Source of the DNA: Thamnaconus septentrionalis
Lineage: Eukaryota; Chordata; Actinopteri; Tetraodontiformes; Monacanthidae
DNA length: 64,000 bases
Reading direction: 5' to 3'
Assembly (NCBI GenBank): GCA_009823395.1
Contig: CM020513.1
Location: 19,842,501-19,906,500, forward strand
Under the pieces are notes generated by a model. That model did not search any database, was not told the DNA's origin, and saw only the letters and a list, made by a program, of their open reading frames with translations. Every line of letters starts with the position of its first letter. Within the stretch, counting starts at the first letter, position 1. A program made the translations under genes and the position numbers. Positions 47,001-58,100 of this stretch are shown piece by piece.

Positions 47001-47625
47001 GAGGTAATAACATCTTCACCGGCAAGCGGCACAATTGGCACCAACTGTTTTCCAAAACCTCTTTGAGTTTGACTACGACCGTCTCCAGTCGACCCAGTTG
47101 TCTGTTCGAGCACTTCCAGCTTATTAACATGAAATACTTGCAGCTTCTTTCACGTGGAGTTGAGCAAAAAACCACTGAAAATTCTATCTCAAACTATATC
47201 CTCTGATTGCAGTAAGTGTAAATCCAACCAGCATATTGAAATTCCTCTGCTGAATTAATGTGCCGCACTTGTCCTATGGTTTATTCAGCAGTTACAATTA
47301 CTGCTGCTGCGATGCTGTAAAATATTTGGGGCTTAAATAAGTGATTGTTTTATAATTCTATAATCAATGCTGAATGGTGGGATTTTAATTTTATGAAGTT
47401 TCTTATGCATCATGATATCCAGAATAATACCCACTCATCGTCAGAAAGATAAATACAGACACGTAATTTGCAAAAAAAAAAAAAGACAAAATGTAAAAAG
47501 AAAGGTCTCAGAATGTTGTTGTACATCACGTGATTAATGTGATTATGACGCAGAAACTGTCAGATGTCTCCCCCTCTCTGATAATAAGCAGTTACCAGTG
47601 TGTGTGTGTGTGTGTGTGTGTGTTC
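44066..47625. other. tead1-rassf10 intergenic region
   Basis: About 3.5 kb without a recognisable coding exon. It contains a partial TTAA-type MITE (44493-44590), CA arrays (about 45134-45157 and 46341-46377), a GAT run (about 45844-45867), an isolated consensus donor with an adjacent hairpin (45297-45326), and otherwise AT-rich sequence. Confidence 0.6.
44493..44590. mobile_element. TTAA-type MITE, left part (copy 2)
   Basis: A TTAA (44489-44492) is followed by AGGTGCAGTGTGTAAAAC and a segment with ACATCTAGGGGTCAG, matching the left end of the copy at 49955. No right end was found. Confidence 0.65.
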
Positions 47626-47639
47626 CAGGGGAAGGAGGG

Positions 47640-47865
47640 AGGGACGGGACGGAGTCAGGAGGCGTGTCCCTGCCGTCACAGCTCCGTCCCGGCCGGGTGT
47701 CCCGCTCACGGCGGAGGCAGAGCAGCCAGACGCTCCGGACACCCGGGAGGCAGCAGCGGCTCCTGTGCGGTACAGCAGCGCGGGGCTGAGGTCGCTCAGT
47801 CGGAGGGACGGAGATGAAGTCCCGGGACAACTCACCGCCGAGTTAAAGCTCTCGGACTTCACAAG
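47640..47865 (+). other. rassf10: rassf10 non-coding exon 1 (5' UTR)
   Basis: A GC- and CG-rich block ends at CACAAG followed by GTGAGA (donor at 47866), and a TTTTGCAG acceptor follows at 47956, giving a 91-base intron. The left boundary is arbitrary; a GT array (about 47598-47625) lies just upstream. A 10-codon upstream ORF is at 47814-47846. The remaining 5' UTR is 47957-48033, with no ATG before the main start. Confidence 0.55.
47814..47846 (+). promoter_or_regulatory. rassf10: uORF in the rassf10 leader
   Basis: ATG to TAA, encoding MKSRDNSPPS, in the context GAGATGA (purine at -3). It lies in the predicted first exon and ends before the donor. A regulatory role is inferred. Confidence 0.4.
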
Positions 47866-48033
47866 GTGAGAAGGGATATATATATATAAAAAGATTTTTG
47901 GGCTGTTTTTCTCCAAATCAAACTTTTAACGCTTTGACTTCGTTGCGCTTTTGCAGCTGTCAAACAGTGAGAGCCGCAACAAGAAGCGCATCGGAAACTT
48001 TCCCCAGCCGCCGCTCTCTCTGACGCCGAGGCG

Positions 48034-48768
48034 ATGGAGCCGGACGAAGGGAAGATCTCCGTGTGGGTGTGCCGGGAGGAGAAGCTGGTGTCCGGGCTCA
48101 CCAAGCGCACCAGCTGCGCCGATGTGGTCAAGGTGCTGCTGGAGGACCAGAACCTGCAGCAGGGCGCCTCGGCGGCGATGCTGTCCGGCGCGCCGCAGTC
48201 CTACTGCCTGGTGGAGAAGTGGCGGGGCTTCGAGAGGATTCTGCCCAACAAGACGCGGATCCTGCGGCTGTGGAGCGCGTGGGGCGACGAGCAGGAGAAC
48301 GTCCGCTTCGTGCTGGTCAAGAGCGACGCGTCGCTGCCAAACAACGGGCCACGCAGCGCCGAAGCCCGGGTGGTGCCGAGCCGGGAGAGCGGCGGTCCGG
48401 GCGGTGCGCTCAAGGGTCCGAGCGGCAAGAGCTGCTGGGGCGGCGGCAGCGCCGGCGCCGGTAGCACCGCTGCCGCTGCCGCCGCCAACCTGTCCCAGGA
48501 GAAGCAGAGGCGCATCGTCCGCAAGGCTTTCAGGAAGTTGGATAAGATGAACAAGAAGAAGGAGCAGAGCGCGTCCAAGGACAAGGACTCCGTGGAGAAG
48601 ATGGAGACGCTGGTCCACCTGGTCATCTCCCAGGATCACACCATCCGCCAGCAGGTCCAGAGGATCAAGGAGCTGGACCGGGAGATCGAGCGCTACGAGG
48701 CCAAGGTGCACCTGGACCGCATCCAGAGGCACGGCGTCAACTATGTGCAGGACACATACATGGTGGAG

Positions 48769-48800
<32 letters not shown>

Positions 48801-49500
48801 CTCCACCACCTCTTCCTCCGCTGATGCGCCCGCTCCGTCGGACTGCAAGCGCAAGGCGGCGGAGGCGCTGGCACAGTTCGAGGAGTACACGTGGCGGTGC
48901 GAAGAGGTGGTGCGCCTGCAAGAGGAGCTGACGGAGCGGGAGGCGCTGGTGGAGAGCATCACTGGCGAGATCCAGGAGGAGCTCAACCGCCGCTGGATGA
49001 GGCGGCGGCGGGAGGAGAAGGGAGGAGCCCAGGCCGAGTGCGGCCTCACGGAGGAGGAGATGCACCTTGCGGAGATCCAGCCAGACCTCGCGAGCGAGAG
49101 CGAGCTGGAGCTGGAGGAGGAGAGGGTGAAGACGCAGCTGGACACCAGCCTGTACATCGGCCTGCGGCTCAAGACGGACCTGGACGCCGTCGGCGAGGAC
49201 TTGGACCTGAGTCTGGCACTCTGGGAGACCAAGGAGAGCGAACTGCTGGACCTGCTGGCCAAAGTGGAGAGCATGGAGATCGAGCAGGAGGGTGGCGGCG
49301 GCGGCCCCACGGGGTCCGCGGACGCCGACAAGGGCGAAGAGGAGGCGTCGGCGGCGGAGAAGGGCGGTGGTGGCTGGGTGGAGCAGGCCAGGGGTCTGTC
49401 CAAGGCCCGAAGCGCCAACGATGAGGACTCGGACACGGGCCTGAGCTCCATGCACAGCCAGGACTCGGACAACCCGCCCGTGTGCGAGTCCCTGGTGTAG
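48034..49500 (+). CDS. rassf10: RASSF10: N-terminal Ras-association domain protein
   Basis: A single coding exon of 488 residues, close in length to human RASSF10. The N-terminal RASSF family (RASSF7-10) carries the Ras-association (RA) domain at the N-terminus and lacks the SARAH domain. Human RASSF10 is reported as a centrosome-linked protein often silenced in cancer. Visible: RA domain about residues 5-115, with [20 protein letters not shown], the hallmark [20 protein letters not shown] and [15 protein letters not shown]; a low-complexity Gly/Ala linker 119-151; a basic segment 156-184; predicted coiled coils about 185-240, 272-325 and 340-412; a run of 12 Ser at 246-257; and the conserved tail [18 protein letters not shown] ending CESLV. 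The first ATG of the exon, preceded by GAGGCG, is taken as start because [11 protein letters not shown] matches the family N-terminus. Confidence 0.97.
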
Positions 49501-49529
49501 ACTCACGCCTCTATGCAATTGAGAAACTC

Positions 49530-49572
49530 GGGGTTGGGTGAGGTTGGGGTGGGTTGGGGTTGGGGTTGGGGT
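49530..49572 (+). promoter_or_regulatory. rassf10: G-quadruplex-type GGGGTT repeat
   Basis: At least six runs of three or four G, mostly separated by TT, begin 30 bases after the rassf10 stop codon on the sense strand. Four G3+ runs with 2-base loops fit a stable quadruplex in the mRNA. Folding is inferred. Confidence 0.7.
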
Positions 49573-49784
49573 CAATCTGTGTTTGGCAATATTGAAAAAA
49601 AAAAAGATGTTCTTCCATACCCACGATGCACCTCTGTACAAAACAGACACTTTTAATAGCAATAAGTCCGAAACGTAGCCGCACAAATAAGCTAGAAGGG
49701 GGGTCAGGGCTGACCTCTGACCTCTGGCAGGAGGGCCTGGAGGAAGAACTACGATGGAAGATCTAGTCCAGCATGAGTTCACAG

Positions 49785-49785
49785 C

Positions 49786-49828
<43 letters not shown>
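49785..49828. repeat. (CAGA)n tetranucleotide array
   Basis: About 11 CAGA units in the rassf10 3' UTR. Confidence 0.97.
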
Positions 49829-49954
49829 TTCCGGCTCTGTCAGCGAACGGCGTGTTTGCCCTTTCAAGTTCAAGCATAAGCTACTCCTAATGCACGGCTA
49901 AGTAGAGCCGGGCTCAGCCACAGTCACGCTGGTGCACTGTAAATGGCCATTTAA

Positions 49955-50437
49955 AGGTACAGTGTGTAAAATTCTGCCATCTAGTGGTCAGCATTTTAGA
50001 TCGCAGCGCTCGTTCTGCTCGCCGTCCCTCTGCTGAGCTTTTGCCAGTGAGCTACGGTGGCCTGCGCACCCAAACTTGGACACCTCGTTCAGCGTCTTCT
50101 TCGTTGGTTTGTTTGAGAAGAGCGTTCACCATAAATACAAAACATGCTGTCAGGCAGCTGGATTGTCCACACCGGGCTTCCTTAGAAATATGGCGGTGCA
50201 AGATGGCAGCTAGAAAATACATAGAGCAAGACTCTTGGTCTATGTACATTCTTATATACAATTAAGAATTGTTTATATAATTCTTACATGTAAATAGAAC
50301 CGTTCTATAAGTAGGAAACCCACATTACTTTTATTGTACTGTGAGTATACACTATTATTAATGTATTTACGGGCAGTACATTGAACTTTTACCAACATAA
50401 AAATCGTAAATCAGGCCAAATTTTACACACTGGACCT
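49955..50437. mobile_element. TTAA-flanked MITE (piggyBac-like), 483 bp
   Basis: Terminal inverted repeats AGGTACAGTGTGTAAAATT (left) and AGGTCCAGTGTGTAAAATT (right, other strand) differ by one base. They are bounded by TTAA at 49951-49954 and at 50438-50441. The TTAA target is characteristic of piggyBac-type elements. No transposase frame is present. Partial relatives are at 8390-8507 and 44493-44590. Confidence 0.8.
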
Positions 50438-51488
50438 TTAAGGCAGAAACAGAGCGGACGTCGGACGTCCTCGTCCTCCACGTCCTCGGCTTTAAAGCAC
50501 AAGCGAGCAGTCTGACGGACACGTCGCCTTGTTTTTGTGATCTTGAAATGTGAAGCAGCCACTCAGTAATTTTTTATTTTTTGTGGTGTGGGGGGCCCGG
50601 AAAGACACAAGAGCAAGTCGGAATCCCTCATTAAAACTGCATCTCTAACAAGATGCGAGAGTTTGAAGCGAACAATGTTTTTTTTTTTTTTTTGGAAGCA
50701 GCTCAGACTGTTTAAATATTGAGCAGAGGCTGAAAGGGATAAATGTTCTAAATTATGGAAGCAAATGTGATTTTAAAGCGCTCGCTCTAAGCAGGGTCAG
50801 ACCCAGAATTGGAGTTTATTCACCTGTTACGTCGACTCACTCTTGTGGGTGCCGTGTCTGTCAAGTCTATTTTATTAATTATTGCTCCGGGATTAGTTCC
50901 CCTCTTGCGACGCCGGCGCCTTGTTTCCCTGAAAAGCGTCTTACTCTGCCGTAATCTCCGCAGCCAGACTACCAGAAGCTCCGAGTAAAGGAATTACTTC
51001 CGCTGTAGATCAAGTGGAGTTGTGCAAAAGCAAAAGCAAAGAGCGAGTCTCCATGTTAAATACCTACAGAGCCTCCTGTTAATTTAGCCACGTGGTAACG
51101 TTTCAGTGTAACAAATGTGTGAATTTGTCCCGTTGCGGTGGAACTTTGTGTCGCTGCCAGGTGACTTTGCCTTCCCGTAAATGGAAAAAACAACAACAAA
51201 AGTGTCAAACGGGACGTTCGAGATGCTTTTTTTTTGGCGCAATGCCGCAATTTGTTCATCCTGCAGTCGTCTGCATCTGTGAGAAGCTGCGACTTTCTGT
51301 GGGACTATTTTAAGCCTAAAGTAAACTGTTTTTTTTTTTTACTTTTCTTTTTTTTTTTTCTTTTCACACCCCAGAAATAGAAGCTGCGAGTCAGTGTTGG
51401 CTGTATTGTTTTTGTGTTTTTTTTTTATATTGACTGTGTTTCCTGGGGAGCTTTATAGAGAGAGGAGCAACAACGACAACAACATGAA

Positions 51489-51509
51489 AATAAAACTAAA
51501 TCAAATAAA
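51489..51509 (+). terminator. rassf10: Paired poly(A) signals, probable rassf10 3' end
   Basis: AATAAA occurs at 51489-51494 and 51504-51509, followed by a GTGTGTGTCGGG element at about 51543. This arrangement suits cleavage near 51.53 kb. Confidence 0.5.
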
Positions 51510-51631
51510 AGCTGAGCTGTATATGAAGCAATGTCCTTTAACTGTGTGTGTCGGGCAGCTGCTGTGACGTCGTGAGATTGACTAAACCCCTGTAACATCA
51601 GCTGTTGAACTGTATCCAGCCCCGCCGCCGC

Positions 51632-51635
<4 letters not shown>

Positions 51636-51677
<42 letters not shown>
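51636..51677. repeat. CA microsatellite
   Basis: About 21 CA units, roughly 100 bases beyond the predicted rassf10 3' end. Confidence 0.97.
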
Positions 51678-51679
<2 letters not shown>

Positions 51680-54600
51680 CCGCTGCTTACCGTCTCTGCT
51701 CGTGAGGCTTCCAGTCGTCCGAGGAGCCGATGCATTAATGATGTCGGGACCAAACAGGGAGCAGAAGCTCCAGTTACCACGTCGCATTCCTACGAGAGGC
51801 GTCTCAAAGGGGTCGCCTCAAAGGTAATCTAAAAATCAAAGATTTTTTTCTTTCTCCGCCGCCGTCCACCTGCGTAGATAGTTTTGTTAGATTTGTCAGA
51901 GTTGAGGAGGAAAAAAAACGGACAGCGAGCGTATCGGATTTGATTAACGGAGGCGGATGGGGTCGGATGTCGGGCGCCCGCGGCGATGAAACGCCTCGGC
52001 TGTCTCCAGGTGGCTCGGCGTGTCACGGATTTTTTTTCATATCGGGGTGAGATGGAGTGTCAATAATTCTACAATTTCAAAAACTCCGTGTCCTCCTCCT
52101 TATTTCACAGGCAGGACTAAAATCTGGAGGCCTGGAGAGGCCCGAGTGCGTCTGCTTCAAAGCTAAGCTAAAGCTAAGCTAGCTGCTATCTCACATCTCC
52201 TGTCAAGCTGGAGTTGCGCCTCGTGGACCCAAAGGATCAACTCTACATTTTGCTGTTACGCAAATTTGATCTGTGTACACACAAAGGTGTAAAGTGGTTT
52301 TAAAAAAAGGAGCTACTGGACATATGTGATTAAAAATAATACATGTAATTTAATTTTTTTTTTCATATATACAAATTTGTCAATGCTTCCAAACTGCCAT
52401 TAAGCAATTCCTTAAATAATGACACATTTTAGTGACTTAACTAAATTTGCGATATCAATGGACCCACAATCTCTCCGTCTACCCACTAAAAAACATTACG
52501 CAGGCCTCCCAGTATTCTCAGTCAAAGCCGCAGCTTCCATTTTCCCCAGTTTTATTTGTTTGGAATGCCGGGCGAGAAGAAAAAAAATAGCGATTCTCGC
52601 GTTTGTGAATCTCAACGCTTGAAGAGCTGGAAGTCGACGGCAACCCGAGCGACCTTGACATGCGCTCAGGTTGGACCCCGAGGCGCCTTCCCACCGCTCC
52701 TTTGGACGTCAGCCTTTATTACTCGCAAGTAAAGCCGTCACTCAGCGCGGCCGCTGCACCTGATACGATGCAGCTTCCATCGCGTGTCCGGGGAAAGAAA
52801 AACAACACAGTGTTAAAATGCAACCACGTGCCGCTGCTGCTCTTCCCGCTGCCTTCATTTACTTCATTTTCATCCGTTGCCGAAGCAGCGAGCTGGCTGG
52901 CTGGCACCCACTTTCTCCCGAGTCCCCAGCGGCTGATTATGGTTGCTTGTGTTCCGCTCACATCAAAAGGCCGCTCACTCCTCTGCTCTGCTGTTTGCTC
53001 TCCTCGCCTCCTCTTAACCCCCACCCGCCTGCAGCCATGAACGGAATGATGAAGATCTCCATAGAATTGAAGAGGATGCGCTCTGATCATCCGACGACTG
53101 TCTTTGTCCAACAGCCACCGACCGGGTTGGCGTTCTTGCACCATCATGCGACGCCGCCGTGTCAGAGAGTGTTTTTCATTTTTGCAGCGCCGCTACATTC
53201 ACGACGACCGCAAGCCCGGTTAGTGCAGCGAAGAAAAACACGGATTCCTGTGGAGACACGTTTGCGAGATGTGTTTATTGGGAGTTTTGTGTTTAACGGT
53301 GTTTTCGTGAATGTAGTGAGAGTGTCATTACATCAAAATGAGTTGCTGTTGGTTCAGTCGGTTGCAATAAAGTTTGCTTGTTTGTGTCTTTTAGGACATT
53401 TACTCCTGAGTTTCTGGGCAAAAAAAAAAAAAAAAAATTCAACTTTGCATTGCAAGTGCGACCCTGGGATTTTCAAATTTCTTATTTCTCCAGAATGCAG
53501 TACGAGTTAACACTTTTGCTGTAGAGAATGCTCGTTTTAGCCAAATAAATTGAGCAACTGATAAGCTCGCAAAAAAAAACCACCATCATACCACATCACA
53601 ATAAATGTTGCTTTAATCGGGTCTAAATCCACTCAACCAAACTCTGCAGCGAGCCTGTTACACTTGTGTCTCCAGATTGTTGGGAATTTCAAATGACATC
53701 TTCCAGAACGTCGGCATCGCCTGCCACGTCGGAGCCAGGAGGCGACACAGCTGTGGAACCAAAGTGGTGAGTCTGAACTGGTGAGTGCACTCGCAGCACT
53801 CTGCTGTTGAGTGAGACAAGCTGGGGAGACACTCGGAGGTGGAGACCGTTGAAAAACTCACTTATCAGTCTGGGAAAGAGTCCGGGAAAGAGAGAGAGCA
53901 GGCAACGCTTGGAAGGTGACTGGACACAGTAATCAGTCACCAATCAGATCTGTTTGTGGTGACTGCGTCTAATAACCTGTAGTTACCTCCACTTCCTGGT
54001 CTTAGTCTGTGTTTATCAGAATAAAAACAGACTAAATGTGTCATTATCATGTGAATAACGCGACACGTTGTTGAATTGCATGTGATTTGGCAATTTACCT
54101 TCTCCTCCTCCCACTATTGGATCTCCAGGGTTAGTTCAGTCTTTCAGGATCTCACGAGTGCTCCTCCAATCACAGTTCAGCCCTAAGACCTAGCTGGCCT
54201 TGGCATCGCAGACCAGAGATCTGATTCTCAAGGTCTCAGGCAGATTTCATTGCGCCTGGCAAAACAAGCGAGCTGAAATATGATTGGATAAAAATTCAAG
54301 GCCTCCACCGCTGACACTGATTATGACTAGTTGTGGAATCCAATGAAAGGTTAAGCCGATGAAGGATCTTGGAGGTTGGCGAGACGAATGACTTTGATTT
54401 CAGAGTTGCTTTGTCTTTGGCAAACGGGGACAGAGAGGCATCTTATAAAAAAGTGTAGAAGAATAAGCAAAAGACGGACTGACTTACCAGACAATGAAGG
54501 AGAGAAGTTAAATGAAGGACGGAGGAGGGAGATTATCAGTGGGTTTTTTTTCTTCATATAAGAAAAAGACAACATCCGCTGCACCAAGTGTCAGAGAGCT

Positions 54601-56266
54601 GCAGTCTTATCAGAGAATGACGGAGAAACACCGCCAGAAATCTCCCCAAAGAGCTCACACAAGCACTCAGCTAAGAGTAAAAAGATAATACAATAAAAAA
54701 TAAAATATGATAAAATAAAAAACTATCTTGTTTTCTCACACCCTTTCATACACACGTAGAAAAGGTACCAATATGGACATGTAATGCACATTCCTGTTTT
54801 CACTACTCAATATCAATCAATATATCAGTCAATATAGGAAAATGAATAGGAAGAGAAATATTGTCCTGACAGAGGCATTTTAGACATTGCGTTGCAGCTA
54901 GCAGCGTGCTAACCGGGCTAAACCGGTCAACAGAAACCCTCAAAGAGGATCTACGATGCCCTTCATGCGTCGACGCTGAGGACAGTGACCTCGGCCGCAG
55001 CCACTCGGCTCATCTGTATGCATTTCACCAGAATCTCATCACTTCTGCCGCAGACTCTCTGAGCTACTGTGTTCGCAAGGTGGCCCAGACAAACAGACAG
55101 ATGGAATATCATGCCTGCGGCCTTGACCATCACCTGGGCCTCGTGCATAATTGACTCCTCGTTCCTCCTCTGTTAATGTTTGACTGTCTGCTCCCTGAGG
55201 AGCTCCCAGTCCCAGCTGCTGCTGTCTGTTCCCAGTCTGGTGTGTGTCTGACTCCCTTCCCTTCCCTGCTTCTCCGTGACTGCTTAAACCAAACATTTCG
55301 ACCAACGATGACAAAAACATTCTGTTTTGAGGATGTTAACAAAAAAAGAAAAAACCTTTACAGTCGCTGCTGAGCCAACTACAAATTTGAAATACTTATT
55401 TTAGGAAACAACTCAGAGTAGGCAACTTGAGGGTAAGATTATCGATTTAAAAAAATGGAGGGAAAGAAACTTACTTTCAAAGCTAACGTTTAGCATGCTA
55501 TCAAGAACACTTTAGGAAGAGCCATATCGAAGAGCTTGCAGTTGCTTCTTCTTCTTCTTCTTCTTCTTTGTCTAGTATTACAATGTAAGGGCAGGTTGCT
55601 TTAGTTGATTCTTGGTTTTGCTTTGATTCTTGCAAGCCTCACGAGCAAGGTTTGCAAACAAAACATTTAAAACATATATTTCATGCCTCTCAAAAGTCGT
55701 CAGCAGTCCAATTTCACTGAAATTAACGTCACTCGGCATGCGAACTAGCGGGGATGCACGGCTGAGAGGGAACGACACTGAAAGAAGGGACGGGAGCGCA
55801 GAGCGACAGATGAGGCAAGCCTGTTAAGTTGTTTGTTTGTTTGTGTGTTTTTTCGTGCTCGCTGGACCCCCCCCCCCCGGTGCTGTGCTTGGCGGCAGCA
55901 GCGGGAAGTGGCGTCAGAACCAGTTAGCAGCAGATGCTCACAATTTTCCGGCCGAAACGGTGCGGTTTTTACGTAAGCAGGAGCTTGGAAACACATGCTG
56001 CCGGGGAAAACACGGCGCGCGTGTGCGAGCGAGCGTCTCAGAAGCGCCAATGTGACTCATCCGCCAGCTTATGCTGATGCATTATGGGACGATGCCTGTA
56101 TGTGTGTCAGTGCATTAATGTGCAAGCACTGATCTGTTTTGTTTGTGCGCTGCACAATTAAATGTGTGTGCGTGCGTGCGTGCGTGTGTGCGTTCATGCG
56201 ATGAGTTAAAACAAAGCGATTAAACGGATGTGGACTCGAGGTGCTGGGACTTGGAGAACTACAAAT

Positions 56267-56271
<5 letters not shown>

Positions 56272-56302
<31 letters not shown>
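56272..56302. repeat. (CAT)n array
   Basis: About 10 CAT units. Poly-His and poly-Ile frames here are artefacts. Confidence 0.95.
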
Positions 56303-56494
56303 TTCATCTTCATCATATTATATTCAAGCCAATGCAGGTGGTGTCTGTCTGGATTTGCGCCGGGTCAAGACTCAGCTCGACTGACAATATGGTTCTGTTG
56401 CGGCAACCGGGGACACATTTCTAGTTATTAAAATATTCAGTTAAAGCCTCTAAGTCCTCGTTTCAACTCCAGCAAGTCGTCTTCACCACATCCA

Positions 56495-56580
56495 CACACC
56501 TGAATGCATTGTGCTGCTGCCATGTGATGGCCATCAGCCATTTCTGTGAACAAGCAACTGAACAGGTGCGCCTAACAAGG
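56495..56580. repeat. Interspersed DNA repeat, second copy
   Basis: CTGAATGCATTGTGCTGC, CCATGTGATGG, GAACAAGCAACTGAACAGG and CGCCTAACAAGGTGG follow in the same order as in the repeat at 13863-14165, ending at a terminus similar to CCTAATAAAGTGG. Confidence 0.6.
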
Positions 56581-57077
56581 TGGTCAGTGACTGTATGTGA
56601 CTGTGTGTTCATTATGTGCATCAATTAGTCACACAGGGGTTTCTGCCACGTTGTGTTGTGTTATTTTGGTCCATCAAGACGTAGCTGCAAACTGGAAATG
56701 CTACTTTATTTCTCATAGCTGCATATTTTCACCAACATCAACAAGAACAACTGAGCAAAATATGAATTTTCCTACGCTCACAGTCACAGTCGGACGCTGC
56801 TGCAGCTGTTCGTCAGATTCCCAACATACTTCACCGTTATATCGCCGCTGATATAAAACAGATGCTGGAGTACATTAGAAAATTGTCTGGGAGTCTTGAA
56901 GGAAAACACTCAGCAAAAATTCAAACGTCTCAGCAACTTTCTGACTCACAAAGCGTCTGAATTGGTCACAGGGAAACCTCGAATCACTTCATTTGAAAAC
57001 TTCTATCCAACAACTTCAGACTTCATCATCGTCTTCCACAATTCAGTCGGCATCTTATGTCATCACGACTGTCCGGT

Positions 57078-57404
57078 GTGTGTGTGTGTGTGTGTGTGTG
57101 TCTTGGGAGTATTAAAGAGCAGGATGTGTTAGAGTGATGCAACATTGTTACACAGAGTAAACTGAAGTCAGCAGGGGGCTATGAAGAAAACTGCAAAACG
57201 GAAGAACACAACAAACAAAGGCTTACGCAGCAAACGGAATAAATGAGTTTCCCTGAGCTGCAGGCTGAGGAGATGAACACACAAACAGCTGTCTAGTCGG
57301 GATGAAAGAGGATAGTGTGTGTGTGTGTGTGTGTCTGTGCGGGCGCCCGAGTGCAGATGCGCGTTGTGTTAATCCCCGACAAGAGCTAGTGGACAGACAG
57401 GATG

Positions 57405-57438
<34 letters not shown>

Positions 57439-57489
57439 TGGGTTTGTGACCCTGGGAGACAGTCACTCTAGAGGTTTATGTTTCCAACC

Positions 57490-57538
<49 letters not shown>

Positions 57539-57720
57539 TCACACAGTTGGCATTGCTTCTGCGAACATTTTTCAGTCTTACTTCCTGGTTAGCACTCACA
57601 AGTTGGTTGGTGGAAGTTGTTTGAGAATACTCACAATGAGCAGGTACACAGTGAGAATAATTCAGCAGTGCTCGCCTGACTGTGACCTCTTAAGCTGTGT
57701 GTGTGTGTGTGTGTGTGCGT
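57078..57720. repeat. Cluster of GT, CT and CA microsatellites
   Basis: Arrays lie at about 57078-57100 (GT), 57317-57333 (GT), 57404-57433 (GT), 57491-57520 (CT) running into 57521-57538 (CA), and 57696-57718 (GT). Confidence 0.9.
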
Positions 57721-58059
57721 GTGCAGCCGTCACTCACTCAGCGGGAACCAGATGTCGATTCACTTTTGTAATGAAGCATTTAAAACACCTCAGTAGGTTG
57801 ATCCACAGCACGACATTTAAAGACCGCGTGCAAAGGTTTGATACAAAGTCCTGCGGAAGATGAGCAGGTCATCACTTGAGTCTAACCTCAGTGTGTCTCT
57901 CTCCGACCAACCCGCCTCGGGTCATCCAAGGACAGAGCTTCTCTCGTCCCTCCCTCAACCTCAAGAAGGACGACGCATGGGCTGCTGTGTTCCTATGGTT
58001 CCAACATATTATTCTCCCATAATTAGACACAAGTTATATATACATGTGTGTGAACTTGT

Positions 58060-58100
58060 AATTTGAAATATTGCATTTGAAAAATGCAATATTTCAAATT
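58060..58100. repeat. Perfect inverted repeat, 19-bp arms
   Basis: Arms 58060-58078 and 58082-58100 are exact reverse complements around a 3-base loop. The core is TTTGAAATATTGCATTT. It is intergenic. Confidence 0.95.

Larger units (their letters stand above)
49501..51530 (+). other. rassf10: rassf10 3' UTR (predicted)
   Basis: About 2 kb from the stop to paired AATAAA signals at 51489 and 51504. It contains a GGGTT-type G-rich run (49530-49572), a CAGA array (49785-49828), a TTAA-flanked MITE (49955-50437) and poly(T) tracts near 50678-50694 and 51330-51430. The UTR extent is inferred from the poly(A) signals. Confidence 0.5.

Noticed and set aside
47926..49782. 618-codon open frame on the minus strand
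   Set aside because: It is the antisense shadow of the GC-rich rassf10 exon. Its composition (Leu, His, Arg, Ala-rich) reflects reversed codon bias, and the + strand frame matches RASSF10 along its whole length.
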